A DNA stretch of 64,000 nt, taken from Jaminaea rosea (Eukaryota; Basidiomycota; Exobasidiomycetes; Microstromatales). The notes under the pieces are model-generated. The model did not search any database, was not told where the DNA came from, and worked only from the letters and a program-made list of their open reading frames with translations. A program made the translations under genes and the position numbers. The stretch is taken from positions 672,680 through 736,679 of the forward strand of contig NW_020289981.1 of assembly GCF_003144245.1 (NCBI RefSeq). The letters run 5' to 3'. Shown in pieces: positions 10,582-21,762 of this stretch; position 1 is the stretch's first letter; each line of letters opens with the position of its first letter.

Positions 10582-13500
10582 CTAGATGCCCGCCACCCTC
10601 TTCTCGATCTCCTCCTCATCCACCGCCCTCGCACTCCTCAGCGTTCGCCTTTTGCGCGGCGATGTGCTCGACGTCCTGCTGGCGTTGGAAGCTCGCGGGG
10701 TAGCGGCAGCAGCAGCAGTGGCGTTGAGTTTGGAGGGAGAGGGAATGAGCATATCGTCGTCGTCGTCGTCCGACGATCCATCGTCGTCATCCTCGGTAGC
10801 TTTAGGACGAAGGTTGGAGGCGGCACGCTGCTTGGGCTTGGGCGTGGCGAGGCTGACGTTGATGCTGGCGCTCGATCGCGGGGCGAGGGGTTGGCTCTTG
10901 CGACCTGCTGCTGATGAGGTTAGGGTGGAGCGACGTGTCGTCCTGGCTCGGGGAGGGGGAGGGGGCGAGGCGTCCATGCTTGAGTCTACTTGGTAAGAGG
11001 AGTCGGCGTCGGACGCTGAGGCTTCCTCTTCCGAGGAGTCATCTTCTGATTCCTCCTCCTCCTCCTCGTCGACGTTGTTGCCCTCCTCCTCCTCGTCATC
11101 ACCGCTTCCCTGCCCCACAACCTCCTCGAACGGCCTCGCCTGCAGCTCGACGCTATTGTCGGTCGTGTTGCTCTCGTTTGCGGTAACCAGACTCTCCTCT
11201 CCTCCCTCTTCATCAACTGACTCCTCCTGCTCTTCCCTCACAGGCGTAGCAGCTGCCCTCCCTCCCCTCGTAGCATTAACCAACAAATCGATCTTCCTAT
11301 TCAGCATCTCCTCCCCCGTCTCCACCTCACTCAACATCCTAGCCGTATACCTCTGCTCCATCTCCGCCAGCCTTTGAGCAAACTCGGCAGCCATCTCCTC
11401 GCGCACCTCCTGCTCCAGAGTGGCTGCACGCTCCTCCGCGGCGTGGAGGCGAAGACGGAGCTCCTCGTGGCGCGTGAGGAGCGCATCCACGAAGGCGGTG
11501 CTGGCAGAGTCCTCCGAGTCGGAGTCACTCTCGTTGCCGTTGTCGTCGTCGTCTTCGTCCTCGTCCGAGGGAGAGTCCTCGATGATAGTCACATCCGCCC
11601 CTCCGGCTCCTCGCGTAGAATCCTCGCAAGGCCAGGCAACCATCTGAGGTCTCATTGCCCTCGGAACAGCTCGCGCCTCATTGCTTCCCCGCGTAGTCTG
11701 CACCTCCCTCGCAACGGCTGAGAAACGCATGACGTGCGAATTCTCATCAAAGCCCGTATCGTACGGATTAGCATTGACGATCATGACTGTTCTTCCCTCG
11801 CCGGTGAAGAAGGGCTGGAAGAGTTCCGTGAGCTTGGAGTGACGAAAGGGGACTACCGAGGGGCGACGTTTGCCCAAAGGAGGGGCGCGAGGGGTCGAGT
11901 CGCCATTGCCGTTGAGGGAGGACACCGGGTTGAGAGTGGGGATCATGCTTGCTGCGCGGGCTTGGTTCTTGCGGAGGGTTTCGAGGCACTGGCCCAGGCA
12001 CATGAGGCTGCGCGGCGCGGCGCGGCGCGAGGGCGAGCGAAGGTCAGCAGGGCAGCCATCATGCTTCCACGCCGGGACGCGCTCGCGCGCTACTCACGAC
12101 TTGTTGATACTCCCCGCCTCCCTCTGCCTCATCCCGCTCGCCATGGTAGCGCTGATCCTCTCACTCCCCGCCAAATCCACGATACTCAGCCTACTGACCG
12201 TACACGCCAGCGAATCGTCCGGCCCACCACCCGCGCCCGCGTGTTCGCGCACGACCTTGATTGTAAAGACGCCGTGAGAGCGGGAGGAGGAGCGATTCGC
12301 CATGGTGCTGAAGACGATTCGATTTTCCTGACCGCGACGAAGGAGGTCGCGCGCTTCGGTTGGGGTGGAGAGGCGGATTTCGCGAAGACCAGAGACGTAT
12401 TTTCCGCAGCCATCCGGGTCTGTCTTGAGGTGGAGTGGGCGGCGATTTAGCGTGAGAGAGGCGGTGCCTGCAAGGTCGTTGCTGGAGGCCAGGTTGGCTA
12501 TGCTCCAGTTTGAGCCGCGCACGGAGTCGGAGCGGGTCATCCCGCTTGCGCTGGAGGAGGAGCTGGAGTTGACGTCGAGGAGGTCGTAGAGCTTTTCGTT
12601 GTACACTTCTACGTAGCTTGCCCAGACCTGTGCGCGCGTGAGGCAGCGTGGAGAGGGGTGGGCGCGGGGGAGGGTTAGCAAGGTTGCTGACGGGGAGTGA
12701 AGCCTGGCTACTGAGCGCCCATACGCACACTATACCTGTAATTGCGATCCACGCGCACCTTCTCCTCTTCCCTCTGATAGTGCGTCGGAGTCACATGTCT
12801 CCTGCTCGCCTCTGCCAGCTTCCCCTTCAAGCTAGGCATCGTCCACGGGTCCAGTGGGGGCGTCGAGCCTCCCGCAGCAGCGGCAGTCGTTGGGGTGTTG
12901 CTTTCCACCCTCTCCACCCCATAAAGCCCCAGCGGCGCAATATTGCTGCGACTCTCCAGTCCCTCGATACTATTGAACACAACATCGAGCGCTCTCGGCA
13001 ACAAACCCGCTTCACCTACCCCTTCCCCTCCCTGAACTGTGTAGCTCTTGCCGCTATTCGTGACCCCGTACGTGAAGATTAGCCCACTCTCCCCGCCCAG
13101 CAATTCCGTCACCATGGGTAACGTGGTCTCGCGGAAGAAGGCACGCTGCGAGTTGGACGCAGCGTCGTGTGGGCCGAAGACGCGGGCGAAGGTGTAACTC
13201 GTCGCGGGCGAGGGAGGGCGCAGTGAGCGGAGCGATGTTGGGTTGTCGGGCGGGGTCATGAGGACTGTGTTGGGGGATGTTACGCTGATGTAGGGAGTGG
13301 GGAGGGGGGCGTCCTCCGAGGAGGTGAGACTAGGATTGGAGGTGGGACGGGGCCGGATGCGCAGGTAGGCTTGGATGGCGCTCGTGGGTGGGGTGGAGCC
13401 TGACGCGGATGCTGATGAGAGGAGACTGCTCGACGCCTTCACGTTGGCCTTTGCCTTTGTGGCCTGCGGGCGGGCAGCATTGCGGTGGGTCGCTGCCATT

Positions 13501-13679
13501 CGAGCAGCAGATGCGCGCGTAGGGGCGGTGAGGCGGGAAGCAGCGGTGCCTGGAGTTGAAGGAGCGACGATGGACGAGGAAGCGGCGCTTGCTGTTGAGA
13601 GGCGGGCGTTTGTGCTGGTGCTACGTGCACTGCGCGGTGTCGAAGGGGTGCCGCGACCTGATGACGTCGAGGCGACCAT
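10582..13679 (-). CDS. Kinesin-6-type motor protein
   Basis: Three exons (13679-12729, 12627-12098, 12007-10582) give 968 residues with every junction in frame. The motor domain spans about 100-590. It has the nucleotide P-loop YGVTNSGKS, a switch I region ending NRSSSRSHGVFTI, switch II SIVDLAGSERIS, and the microtubule-binding region FRHSKLTELFQPFF. The N-rather-than-G residue in TNSGK and long insertions before YVEVYNEKLYDLL are typical of the kinesin-6 (KIF20/MKLP) group, which acts in spindle midzone organisation and cytokinesis. After the motor come an acidic segment, a coiled-coil-like stretch around LRLHAAEERAATLEQEV, and an acidic then basic low-complexity tail. The final P-loop residue is Ser where most kinesins have Thr, still able to bind magnesium. 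Start chosen at MVASTSSG. Confidence 0.9.
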
Positions 13680-14361
13680 GCTGTCGTGCCGCCAATTGGC
13701 TGATGCTGAGGAGTTGATGCGAGTGGTCAAGGACCAAGAGTGTGAGCGCAGCGGGCGGGCGGGAGTAGAAGCGAGTCCAACACAACACTCGGCGCGCGAC
13801 CACGTGGCTCTCCCTTCTCGCCCGACGACGACTTCTCCTCCCACCCGCCTCACTGCCGCGCCTCGCTCGCGACTCGCGATGAATTGATCAAGGAATCGAA
13901 ATTAGAGGAGAAAGCGATTAGTGAGAAAACGAGGCTGGAAAAAAAGGGGTAGGGGGGCCGAGATGAAGGCGGCGCGTGCGGTGCGGTGGCGAGGAGGCGA
14001 GGAAGGACTATCGGGTCGAAAGAATAGAGGATCGCGAGAACTAGAGGAGCGAAGAGGCCAAGAGAGAGAGATAGACACTAGAGGGGCGGAGGGAGAGAGA
14101 GAGAAGAGTGTGCGCGTGCGTGTGCGCGTGCGTGTGCGTGTGCGTGAGAGAGGTCTCGCAACGACAAAGTGATCGTGCGTGTCCGCTTGGTCTTGATTGA
14201 CTTGGCGATCCACGCCGGTGAGGAAACGACTGTATTATCGGTGCTGATGGTTTGAAGGGAAAGGCCGAGGTCGGTGCGAGGTAGCCAGGTAGTAGAGTCG
14301 AGTCGAGTCGAGTCGAGTACGCGTGCGAGCGAAGCGACCTGCGCTCCTCCTCCTCTCACGC
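13680..14361. other. Intergenic region with simple repeats
   Basis: About 680 bp separating the kinesin start and the CSL stop. It contains a TG/CG-rich alternating run at about 14107-14147 and a perfect five-base tandem repeat (gagtc) at about 14295-14316. Frames here are only products of these repeats. Confidence 0.65.
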
Positions 14362-17307
14362 TCACCCAGCCACGACTGCCAAGGCAAGACTGTTTCGCCC
14401 CTCCTGCCCGCGAAAGAGCTCCAGCGAGTAAGCCGTCTTGACGATGGTCCCATCCACGTCGCGCACGAGGACGATGGGCAACGAGGTGGGCAGAGTCGCT
14501 GCTACGTCCTCCTCTGCGACGGCGCGGAGGGAGCGACAGTAAGGTAGTAGCGCATCGAGTGCCGGGAGTCGGACATCCAGCACAGTCACGGCGTTGACGG
14601 CTGCCCCGCTTCCGTACCCTGCCACGAGACTGGTGCTCTCCGCCATCTGCGGTAGGGGACCCATTCCTCCTAGCCAGACCTTCCAGCATACCCCAGGCCC
14701 GCCGAGAGCGAGTCTCTCCCCCTCCAGGCGGAGGACATGCGCCTCGTGCAGGATGCGGGGGACATTGCACAGCGAAGGGAGGACGCCAGGCGGGTCTTGC
14801 GGGGCAGGGGCTTCGCCTGCCGATTCGACTGATAGGCCCATTTGCGTGAAGGAGAAGTGGAAGGAAGCTGCGCCTACTACACTCCAGCAGAAGGCGTCGT
14901 TGGCCACATCTGCGTCGCGTGGGCCGAGAGTGGCGGGGGCAGGCTCGTTTGGGTTGGGGCCTCGGCCGGGGGGCATAAAGGTGAGAGGGGTCGGGACCAT
15001 CCCTGCATCTCCGCGATTGGCGCCGACGACGCCGTGCTGAGGGGTGTATGACGAGGTGGAGCCGTCCGGAGTGCGCATGGGAGCTGCCTGCGCGGTGTGG
15101 GTGCTGGCGCTCGCATTGGCGGGCGTGGCGTTGGCGAGCGTGGCATTGGTGTCGGTGCTCCACCAGGGCTCGGGAGGGGAGGAGCAGAGGAAGCGGCGCG
15201 ATGGGGTTGCGTGGCGTGACGTGGCGGACGAGGGGTCGTAGCGCATGAAGGCTACCTGCGGGGGCGAATGAGCGGGGCGTGGGCAAAAGAGCGGGGAGTC
15301 AGCATCGCGTGACCTGGCGTGGACTGGCTTGACGCAACGCTCCCTCACCTTTTGCATCTGGCTGATAGGCCCGTCAAAGGACGAATCAGACGAGCTAGCC
15401 TGCGCGTGTGCCGTCCCCCCAAATGCGGCAGGGACGATGATCTTGCCCTTGTCGACCTTGCACACCACCATCGGATCACTGACGGCTCCGCGGCCGGGAG
15501 CTTCGAGGACCACGATGGACCCGTAGGTGACTGCGTCGGTCGCGTGGAGTGCGGCGCTGGGGTCGTTGATGCTCGTGCTGCTCGCGCTGCTTGCGCTGCT
15601 CGCGGTCACGACGGGACGCATGTGGAAGGTGGTCCACGAGTCGTTGCGCGCCGAGAGCTGGCCATCGTCGACGGCCATGTACTTTGTGCGGACGTTTTGC
15701 GAGTTGACGCTGTGCGGGCGGCGGAAGCGAGGAGTGAGGGTTAGCGGGGCGATCACGCCACGCCACGTCGCGCACGCCGCACGCACCGATTAAAGAGACA
15801 GATGGCTAGGTCCGGGGTAATTTGGCTGCTCGATGTCTTGGCCTTTGTGGTCTTCTTGGACGGCTTGGATATCACAGCGATGGGCTCGCTCTCGCAGGTG
15901 AGCCAGGGGTAACGATCCGCTCCGGCGTACGAGCCCGAGAGGCGCGGCGACTTCCACGCATGCTGCCCGCCGCGATCGGTAGCGATCATGTCGAATCGAA
16001 GGCGAAATGTCTTTGCGGCCGAGGTGGATCCTCCGACGTGGAGATGGCCGAATTTGGCTTGCAGGGTGCGGTCCAGGATTACGTCCTCGGATACGGCGAG
16101 CTCGTGGGCGTTTTGTTCGCCGCCGGCGCCGGGAAGGATCGTCATGCGTAGCTGGCGGGCGATTGATGGGGTAGCAGAGGGCGTTGTGTAGCCTGGGCCG
16201 CGTACGCGGACGATGGGAGGAGGGCAGAGGAAGCGTTTCTCGTGGCCGTAGGATTTTTGGGCCACGCCGGAGTGGCTGCAGGTTACCGTGACGAAGAAGT
16301 CGTCCTGGCGAGGCGCGGCGCAGCGCGGTACAGCGTGACGTGATGGCGAGCGCAGCGAGGCAGAGCGGTGCGATGGGCGTGGAGCAGATGGCAAGGACGA
16401 TAGGAAGGGAGCAGCAGGGCAGAGCGGAATGTGTCAGCGGCAGCTCATTTCGCGCCACGCTCGTACGCGCCACGCCCGCACTCACCACAACGCTCCCCTG
16501 ATCACCCATCTTGGCCGCCAACCTACGCATAAACCTCTGCAACACCCTCTGCACAGCCTCCTGCCTCTCACCAACGGACAAGTCCTCCCACACTCGCTTC
16601 TGAGCCCCATCCATGTCCCATCCTCCACTACGTCGGTGCGCCTCTTCCTCTCCCCATCCTCCCCGACGCAGCGCGTGCTGCTCTTCCTCCCCCCACCCTC
16701 TCGCCCTCTTTGCAGAGTTATTCGGAGCAGTAGGAGTTGCAGGGGAGGGGAGTGAGCTCGTGATGCTGGACAGCGGGGGTAGGGACGTGCCCGTACCGCT
16801 GGAGGAGGACCAAGAAGTGGCGCTGGAAGGTGGGAGGGCGGGTCGACCCGCGTGACCTGGTCCCGTCGCCGCATAGTATCCGAAGGCAAAGGCATCGTCC
16901 ATGCTCCTCACCTCGCTCTGCCCGCGAGCCCATTGCGCGCTCAGTCGGCGGTCGGATGCGGGCGGCGAGTAGGAATGAGGGCCGGGAGTACGATAGGCAT
17001 GGTGGTGGTGGTGGTGGTGGTGGTGGTGGTGCTCCAAGGGCGGCACCCCGCTAGTGGAAGCAGCGCGACGTAGCGAGTTGGACCTGGACCGTGTGAGGGG
17101 ACGTTTATCCCTGAGCTCGTCGGTGAGGGATGACAGCGATGGGAGTGTGGGTGCAGTAATGTCGCGTGGGACGAGCGGGGGTAGACGGTCGGCTACGAAG
17201 GAGGGGAGGCGATTGGGCGTGTCTCGGCTGCCATCGAGGCGGGGGAGGGGAGGGCGATCCGACGACGAGGAGGACGACAACGCTGAGTCGGCGTTGCTCT
17301 TTGGCAT
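14362..17307 (-). CDS. CSL family (CBF1/Su(H)/LAG1) transcription factor
   Basis: Four exons (17307-16486, 16304-15787, 15709-15349, 15255-14362) give 864 residues, all in phase. The DNA-binding region is clear. It runs from TCSHSGVAQKSYGHEKRF and LCPPPIVRVRGPGY through FDMIATDRGG and a SKPSKK element, then CLFNRVNSQNVRTKYMAV, the beta-trefoil-like segment FDGPISQMQK and a C-terminal TIG-like fold. Fungal CSL proteins (Cbf11/Cbf12 in fission yeast) bind GTGGGAA-like sites and regulate adhesion, lipid metabolism and cell-cycle genes. The N-terminal 270 residues are disordered, with an 11-residue His run near 17002-17034. The same frame is open upstream to a Met at 18015, with coding-like text (ITIVDAHSPP, LLITPQKARRPSHSNLIKS), so the true protein could be about 236 residues longer or have a 5' intron. 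The last trefoil is interrupted by long Ala/Thr-rich inserts. Confidence 0.9.
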
Positions 17308-18439
17308 GGCGGCCCCGTCGTGGGGCGGCGTGGAGCGTGGCGTGAGAGGAGACGGAGGAGGAGCAGGGGAATAGGGAGCGAGTGGGGACAACGATCCGGC
17401 GGCGTGCTGCGTGCGTATGGACTTGATTAGGTTCGAGTGCGATGGGCGCCTCGCCTTCTGTGGTGTGATTAGAAGGGGACGATTATGGGCGGGCGGCGAG
17501 TGGGCGTCGACGATTGTGATTGCGGGCGTGTGTGCGGACGTGCGTGCGGACTTGCGTTGCCAGGAACGGCGAGGAGACGGCGAGGAGGGAGGTGATCCAC
17601 TGACTGTGAGAGCAAAGGGGGAAAGGCGAGGGCGGCGGCCAGGAACGTGGTGCTTGCGTGCGTGCGAGGGGCGAGGGGGAAGGGCGCGTGATGGTGGTGG
17701 TGGCGGTGGTGGTGATGGCGGTGATGGCGGTGATGACGACCTCGCACAGCACGGCACGACGTCCAGTCCACGATGACGAGTGGGTGGGTGGGGTGGGACG
17801 GGTGGATGAGAGACGGAGCGGGCTTTGGGCGGCAGCAGCAAGTCGCAACTCGCTGTGCGCCTGCCTGCCTGTCTGTCTGCCTGCTGCTGCGCCTGCGCCT
17901 GCGCCTGGTTCCGCTCGGTCGGTGTGGGAACTGCCCGCCCTGCGAGTGCGAGCGCGATCGCGAGCGCGACCCGCGGGACAATCGCTTGGCTGTCTGGGCA
18001 AGGCGAGGCGAGCAAAAAGAGCGAGGCGAGGCCGAGTCGGGCGAAGAGAAGGGAGGCAGGCGCAATAAAGTGCGAGAGAGAAAAAGGTTGGGAAAAGAAG
18101 CAAGTGATCGGCGGGCGGCGGCGGCGGCGGCGGCGGCGGCGCTGGTGCTGTCAGCGAGGTGCGACGCGCGACGTGCGACGCGCGAGGTTGGGCGAGCGAT
18201 TTCGGATGAGATCGAGGAGCGAGATTGGCGACGCCGCGGCGAGCTAGTCTAAGTAAAACTCAATTCATGGCGGCGCGTGGCAGTATTGCGTGGTGAGCGT
18301 GCGTCGTGACCAGCCTACGAGCGTGCGTCCCGAACAGCCTACGAGCGTGCGTCCCGAACAGCCTGACATCGCATTGCTCGCCGGGCCTCACTGATTGCTA
18401 CTCCACGCTGCGCCGCGCCACGTCACGCCACGCCTCGCC
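17308..18439. other. Possible N-terminal extension of CSL gene, then intergenic DNA
   Basis: From 17308 to about 18015 the CSL reading frame stays open on the minus strand, and part of it (about 17320-17560) reads like protein, so this may be coding. From 18016 to 18439 no gene is seen; it contains a GCG trinucleotide run (about 18115-18145) and a direct repeat. Confidence 0.5.
18311..18367. repeat. 24-bp tandem repeat
   Basis: Two exact 24-bp copies (18311-18334 and 18335-18358) with a unit beginning cagcctacgagcgtg, followed by the first bases of a third copy. It lies in the spacer between the CSL 5' side and the Rrp8 3' end. Confidence 0.85.
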
Positions 18440-19999
18440 TCATCGCCGCTTGTACAAACAAGGCTGCAACACTCTCCTGCCCTCCTCCATCAGCTCCACC
18501 CTCTGCGCCTCGACCCCCTCGCACCTCTTGACCTTGAACCGCAGCAGGATGAAATGCGTGTTCCCGTCGTCCTTGCCCAGCAGCGCGAACCCGCAACGCT
18601 CCACGAGCGCCACGAATTCGTCTACATCGCTCAGTCGGCTGCTTACCTCGGCGATGACAAGTCGTCCCTGCGGGGAACGCAGGACTCGCCGTGCCTCGAG
18701 GAGCATTCCCACCCAATCTGTGCCCATGAGACTGAGGCAGAAGACGGCTGCGTCCGCAATGGCGGGCGACGAGGGGGCGGGCGACGAGGGGGCGGGCGAC
18801 GAGGGGGCGGTGAGGGTGCCGGGTAAGGGCACGCCGCCCTCACGCGCGCAGTCCACCCCGCGCACAACGCCGTCTGCCGTATCGAGCAAATCGTACGCCG
18901 CCACGCGCGCCTTGTCACCCAGATAACGCGTGAGTGGCCCTTCTCCCGCTCCCAAGTCCACCACGAGCGGCGTCGTTCCGGCGCACATGGCGAGGACTGC
19001 CTGCCCGCAAAGCTCGTAAGGTTTGGCAGGCCACTTCTTTACCTGCTCGCGGAACCCGTCGTGGTAGGCTTGCATGCGGGTGGGGTCTTCTTGAGCGGCG
19101 AGGAAGGAGGAGGAGGAGGGGGAGGTGTAGAGCTCCTCGTTGAGCTGGCGAAATTGGGCGCCTTGCAGTTTGGCGTGCAGCGCCGTTTGGTGGGCGGAGC
19201 GGTGCGTGGTGGCCGCGAGGGGCGTAGGGAGTTGGGCGGAGGGCGTGAATGGGGCGAATGAGGGGGCGGGAGCGGGCGGGTGAGACGAGGCGGGGAGGGA
19301 TGAGCTGGATGGCTCCTCGCCCGTCTGCCCCGCCTGCCCAGCCTGCACCGCCTGCCCCGCCTGCTCTTCCATTCTTCGCTTCTTTGCCAGTTTCTTGCGC
19401 TGCGACTTGGACAGGTGCGTGACTTCCATCCCTGGCGGTTGCGCAGGCGATTGCGCGGGCGATTGCGCGGGCGATTGCGCAGGCTTGGCAGACTCATGAC
19501 CTCCACCCGCGTCCGAGCCATTCGCTGCTCCATTCGCTGTCGCATCTGCCGCAGCTTTCTTGCCCGCCTTCTTCCCTGGCTTGACAGCAAAAGGGTCCAC
19601 CCCGCCCGCCCCCGCTCTCTTGCGCTTCCTCTCTGCTCCCTTTGTCTCCTCCTCCTCCTCCTCCTGTTCCTCATCCGCATGCTGCAACGCCTTGCGCTTC
19701 CCTGCCTTCCCCTCACCATTCTCGGCCGTCGCCCTCTTGCCCAACCTCCCCTTTAGCCTCGCATCCTCGACGCTCAGCCTGCCCGCGCTCTGATCAGGCC
19801 CTGCTGTAGCGCCGAGCCCGAGGGTGGGGGGACGATGTGTGAATGGCGTCTGCGTTTGCGGGGCGGCGGCGAGCTTCTTGGCGGATGACGGCGAGGAGGA
19901 GGAAGAAGAGGGGCCGCCCATTCGTGCGAGGATACGGTCAGCGAGAGCTGCACGATCCAGTGAGAGTTGGGCCTCTAGATCGGCCAGGTCGCCAGACAT
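18440..19999 (-). CDS. RRP8: Rrp8-type ribosomal RNA adenine methyltransferase
   Basis: A single exon of 519 residues. The C-terminal half (about 270-519) is the Rrp8 methyltransferase domain. It contains YHDGFREQVKKWP, the SAM-binding VVDLGAGEGPL, the diagnostic AVFCLSLMGTDW (motif IV), LLEARRVLRSPQGRLVIAEV, and a closing GNTHFILLRFK. Rrp8 installs N1-methyladenosine on 25S/28S rRNA in the nucleolus and acts in early pre-rRNA processing. The N-terminal half is Lys/Ser/Ala-rich, with a basic SQRKKLAKKRR stretch suited to nucleolar targeting. It also has short internal repeats (four PAQS-type units and several QAGQ units). A further short repeat (APSSP) sits inside the catalytic domain between the SAM motifs and probably forms a surface loop. 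Start at MSGDLADLEAQL, since the upstream in-frame Met at 20140 adds only low-complexity residues. Confidence 0.95.
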   Translation of the reverse strand: MSGDLADLEAQLSLDRAALADRILARMGGPSSSSSSPSSAKKLAAAPQTQTPFTHRPPTLGLGATAGPDQSAGRLSVEDARLKGRLGKRATAENGEGKAGKRKALQHADEEQEEEEEETKGAERKRKRAGAGGVDPFAVKPGKKAGKKAAADATANGAANGSDAGGGHESAKPAQSPAQSPAQSPAQPPGMEVTHLSKSQRKKLAKKRRMEEQAGQAVQAGQAGQTGEEPSSSSLPASSHPPAPAPSFAPFTPSAQLPTPLAATTHRSAHQTALHAKLQGAQFRQLNEELYTSPSSSSFLAAQEDPTRMQAYHDGFREQVKKWPAKPYELCGQAVLAMCAGTTPLVVDLGAGEGPLTRYLGDKARVAAYDLLDTADGVVRGVDCAREGGVPLPGTLTAPSSPAPSSPAPSSPAIADAAVFCLSLMGTDWVGMLLEARRVLRSPQGRLVIAEVSSRLSDVDEFVALVERCGFALLGKDDGNTHFILLRFKVKRCEGVEAQRVELMEEGRRVLQPCLYKRR

Positions 20000-20339
20000 C
20001 GTTGCGCGAGTGGAGTGAGGAGTGGGATGCAGCGACGGGAGTGAAGAGAAGGGGGAGCGGAGCGGGCAAGAGAGGGAGGGGACGGATAGACGGACGGACG
20101 GGCGGGCGGACGGACAGGGCAGAAAAATCAAGAGGCACACACGCGGTCCTGAGCGAAGAGCGGCGGGCGAAGAGCGGCGAGGCTAGACAAGCTTATTGGC
20201 ATGAGTCGGTGAGGCGAGCGAGACAGATCCGCAGCAGTTTCTGTCGTGGAGTCGCCATCGAGGCTGGTATCAGGCGCGAGCCGTGGTCAGATCGGGAAAC
20301 GCTTATGTTATTTGCCTATTTTTCTCACACTGCCATTAT
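20000..20339. other. Spacer between RRP8 and tRNA-Pro
   Basis: About 340 bp holding the RRP8 promoter side and the upstream flank of the tRNA gene. A CGGACGGACGGG-type four-base repeat lies near 20088-20117. No gene seen. Confidence 0.6.
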
Positions 20340-20429
20340 GGGAACATAGTGTAGTGGTAGCATGCGTCCTTCGGGAGCCTTCTCTCGAAGAAAATGGACG
20401 AGGTCATCGGTTCAATCCCGGTTGTTCCC
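20340..20429 (+). tRNA. tRNA-Pro(CGG) with a 19-base intron
   Basis: The cloverleaf folds fully. The acceptor stem GGGAACA pairs perfectly with TGTTCCC. The D arm is GTG/CAT with loop TAGTGGTAG. The anticodon stem CGTCC pairs with GGACG. The T arm ATCGG/CCGGT has loop TTCAATC. The anticodon loop reads TT-CGG-G, then a 19-base insertion, then T, so the anticodon is CGG (proline) and the intron lies at the canonical 37/38 position. The mature length is about 71 bases before CCA addition. A T-run follows at once, as expected for RNA polymerase III. Confidence 0.93.
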
Positions 20430-20437
20430 CTTTTTTT
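20430..20437 (+). terminator. RNA polymerase III T-run terminator
   Basis: Seven consecutive T residues (20431-20437) directly after the tRNA-Pro, the normal pol III termination signal. Confidence 0.85.
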
Positions 20438-20449
20438 GCGATTTTTCAG

Positions 20450-20475
20450 CATCAGTCCAATCCCGGTTGATCACC
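20450..20475 (+). repeat. Partial copy of the tRNA-Pro 3' end
   Basis: These 26 bases match 20405-20430 (T arm plus 3' acceptor strand of the tRNA-Pro) at 22 of 26 positions, including an intact CAATCCCGGTTG core. The copy lies 45 bp downstream in the same orientation, beyond the terminator. It cannot form a tRNA alone. Confidence 0.75.
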
Positions 20476-21762
20476 GTACTGCAGAATGCAGTCGTAGCGT
20501 CTCCTTTTGCTCGCTTTACCATGGCAATGACGTGTGTGTGCCATCTGAAACTCTGTGACGGCCCTGTGCGCGCGCGCGCCCTGTCTCCGCCGGCGGTGCA
20601 CGGTCAGGCTGAGCGTGGCGATCTCCCTGCCCTCGTGTCTGAACAGCAGTACGACGGCGGCCGATGACGCCGAGGGACGAGTGAGGGCCGTGTCGATGCG
20701 CTGGTGTGAGTAGTAGATTGTCGCCAAAGAGATCGCGCGACTTGACGGTAAAGAAGATCTTGCCGGGTCGGCAAAGCCCGTCGTACGATGTGCGTGCTCG
20801 TCTGCGCTCCCTGCGCTTCCTGCGCCTCAGTTGGCCGCAGTGTGGACGGTGTTGATCCAGCCAAGAAGAGTCCTTGACAGCGGTGATGAATATTAGTGAC
20901 AGGCGTCCCGATGAGGCGGGTGATTCGCGCGTACGCATGGCGGCGTGCAGCTACGCGTGACGAGCAGTGCAGGGCGTGCGGTGAGGACGGGCATTGACAA
21001 GAGGAAATCTCGCGACGTGCGGCGAGCGCCTGTTTCGTGGTGATGGTAAGGAGGAGAAGACGTAGCATGGACGAGGGAGCAGCGCCGGCTTAGGTGATGG
21101 GTAGTCAGGAGTAGAGAGGTCCAAGCGCGAGGGGCGCGAGCGGTCGTGATCAGGTCGTGACACTCGCGTCGGGGCGAGATTGACATCTCATCACTCGCGT
21201 TGGAGTCAGCATGACATGTGATCATTCTACTTCTCATCATCCTCGCCACGCATCTCCTCATCACTTCGCCACGCATCTCCTCATCATCGCCGCCACGCAT
21301 CTCGACCACACACACAGGTGAGTGCGAGGGTCACGGGGCCGAGCGGGCAGCGGGGGTGCGCGCACCACGACGAGGTAGCATGCTGCCTGGCCATCGCACA
21401 CGCGGCTTCACAATCGTATCGCAGCCCCCCAACGCGAGTGGTAGCGCAGAGCCCGTCGGGACAGGTGCCCTGCAGGGAAGCTCGATGGCCCAGGGCTGGC
21501 CAACATGCGGAGTACCTCCCTGGGGCGCGGGTGGACTTGACGGGGTATACCACCGGCGGGCGATGAAGGCGCAGCGAAACGTCCCGACTCTCAACGCATG
21601 ATAAGAACCACGTCAGCCCAAGCGCTAGACGCGCGACGCGCGATGAAGTCGTATTCATTTGCAAGTCGCGCATCGCTGCGGAAAATCTCCCGTTATCACG
21701 GAGTCCCCACCTGAGTACGTGGGGAGTCGGGGCGTCGACGCCGCAGCTACCTCGCGCCGCGC
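20476..21762. other. Intergenic DNA without recognised genes
   Basis: About 1.3 kb with only short overlapping frames of Arg/Ser/Pro-rich composition in all six phases. A degenerate repeat of catctcctcatc-type units lies near 21248-21302. Nothing supports a gene. Confidence 0.6.

Noticed and set aside
14275-14362. A possible extra last exon of the CSL gene, because the stop overlaps a GTGAGC donor-like site
   Set aside because: The TIG-like fold is already complete before the stop, and the downstream text does not resemble the family.
14078-15286. A 402-codon minus frame overlapping the CSL gene
   Set aside because: It is an out-of-phase shadow of CSL exon 4 and continues into the TG/CG simple repeat.
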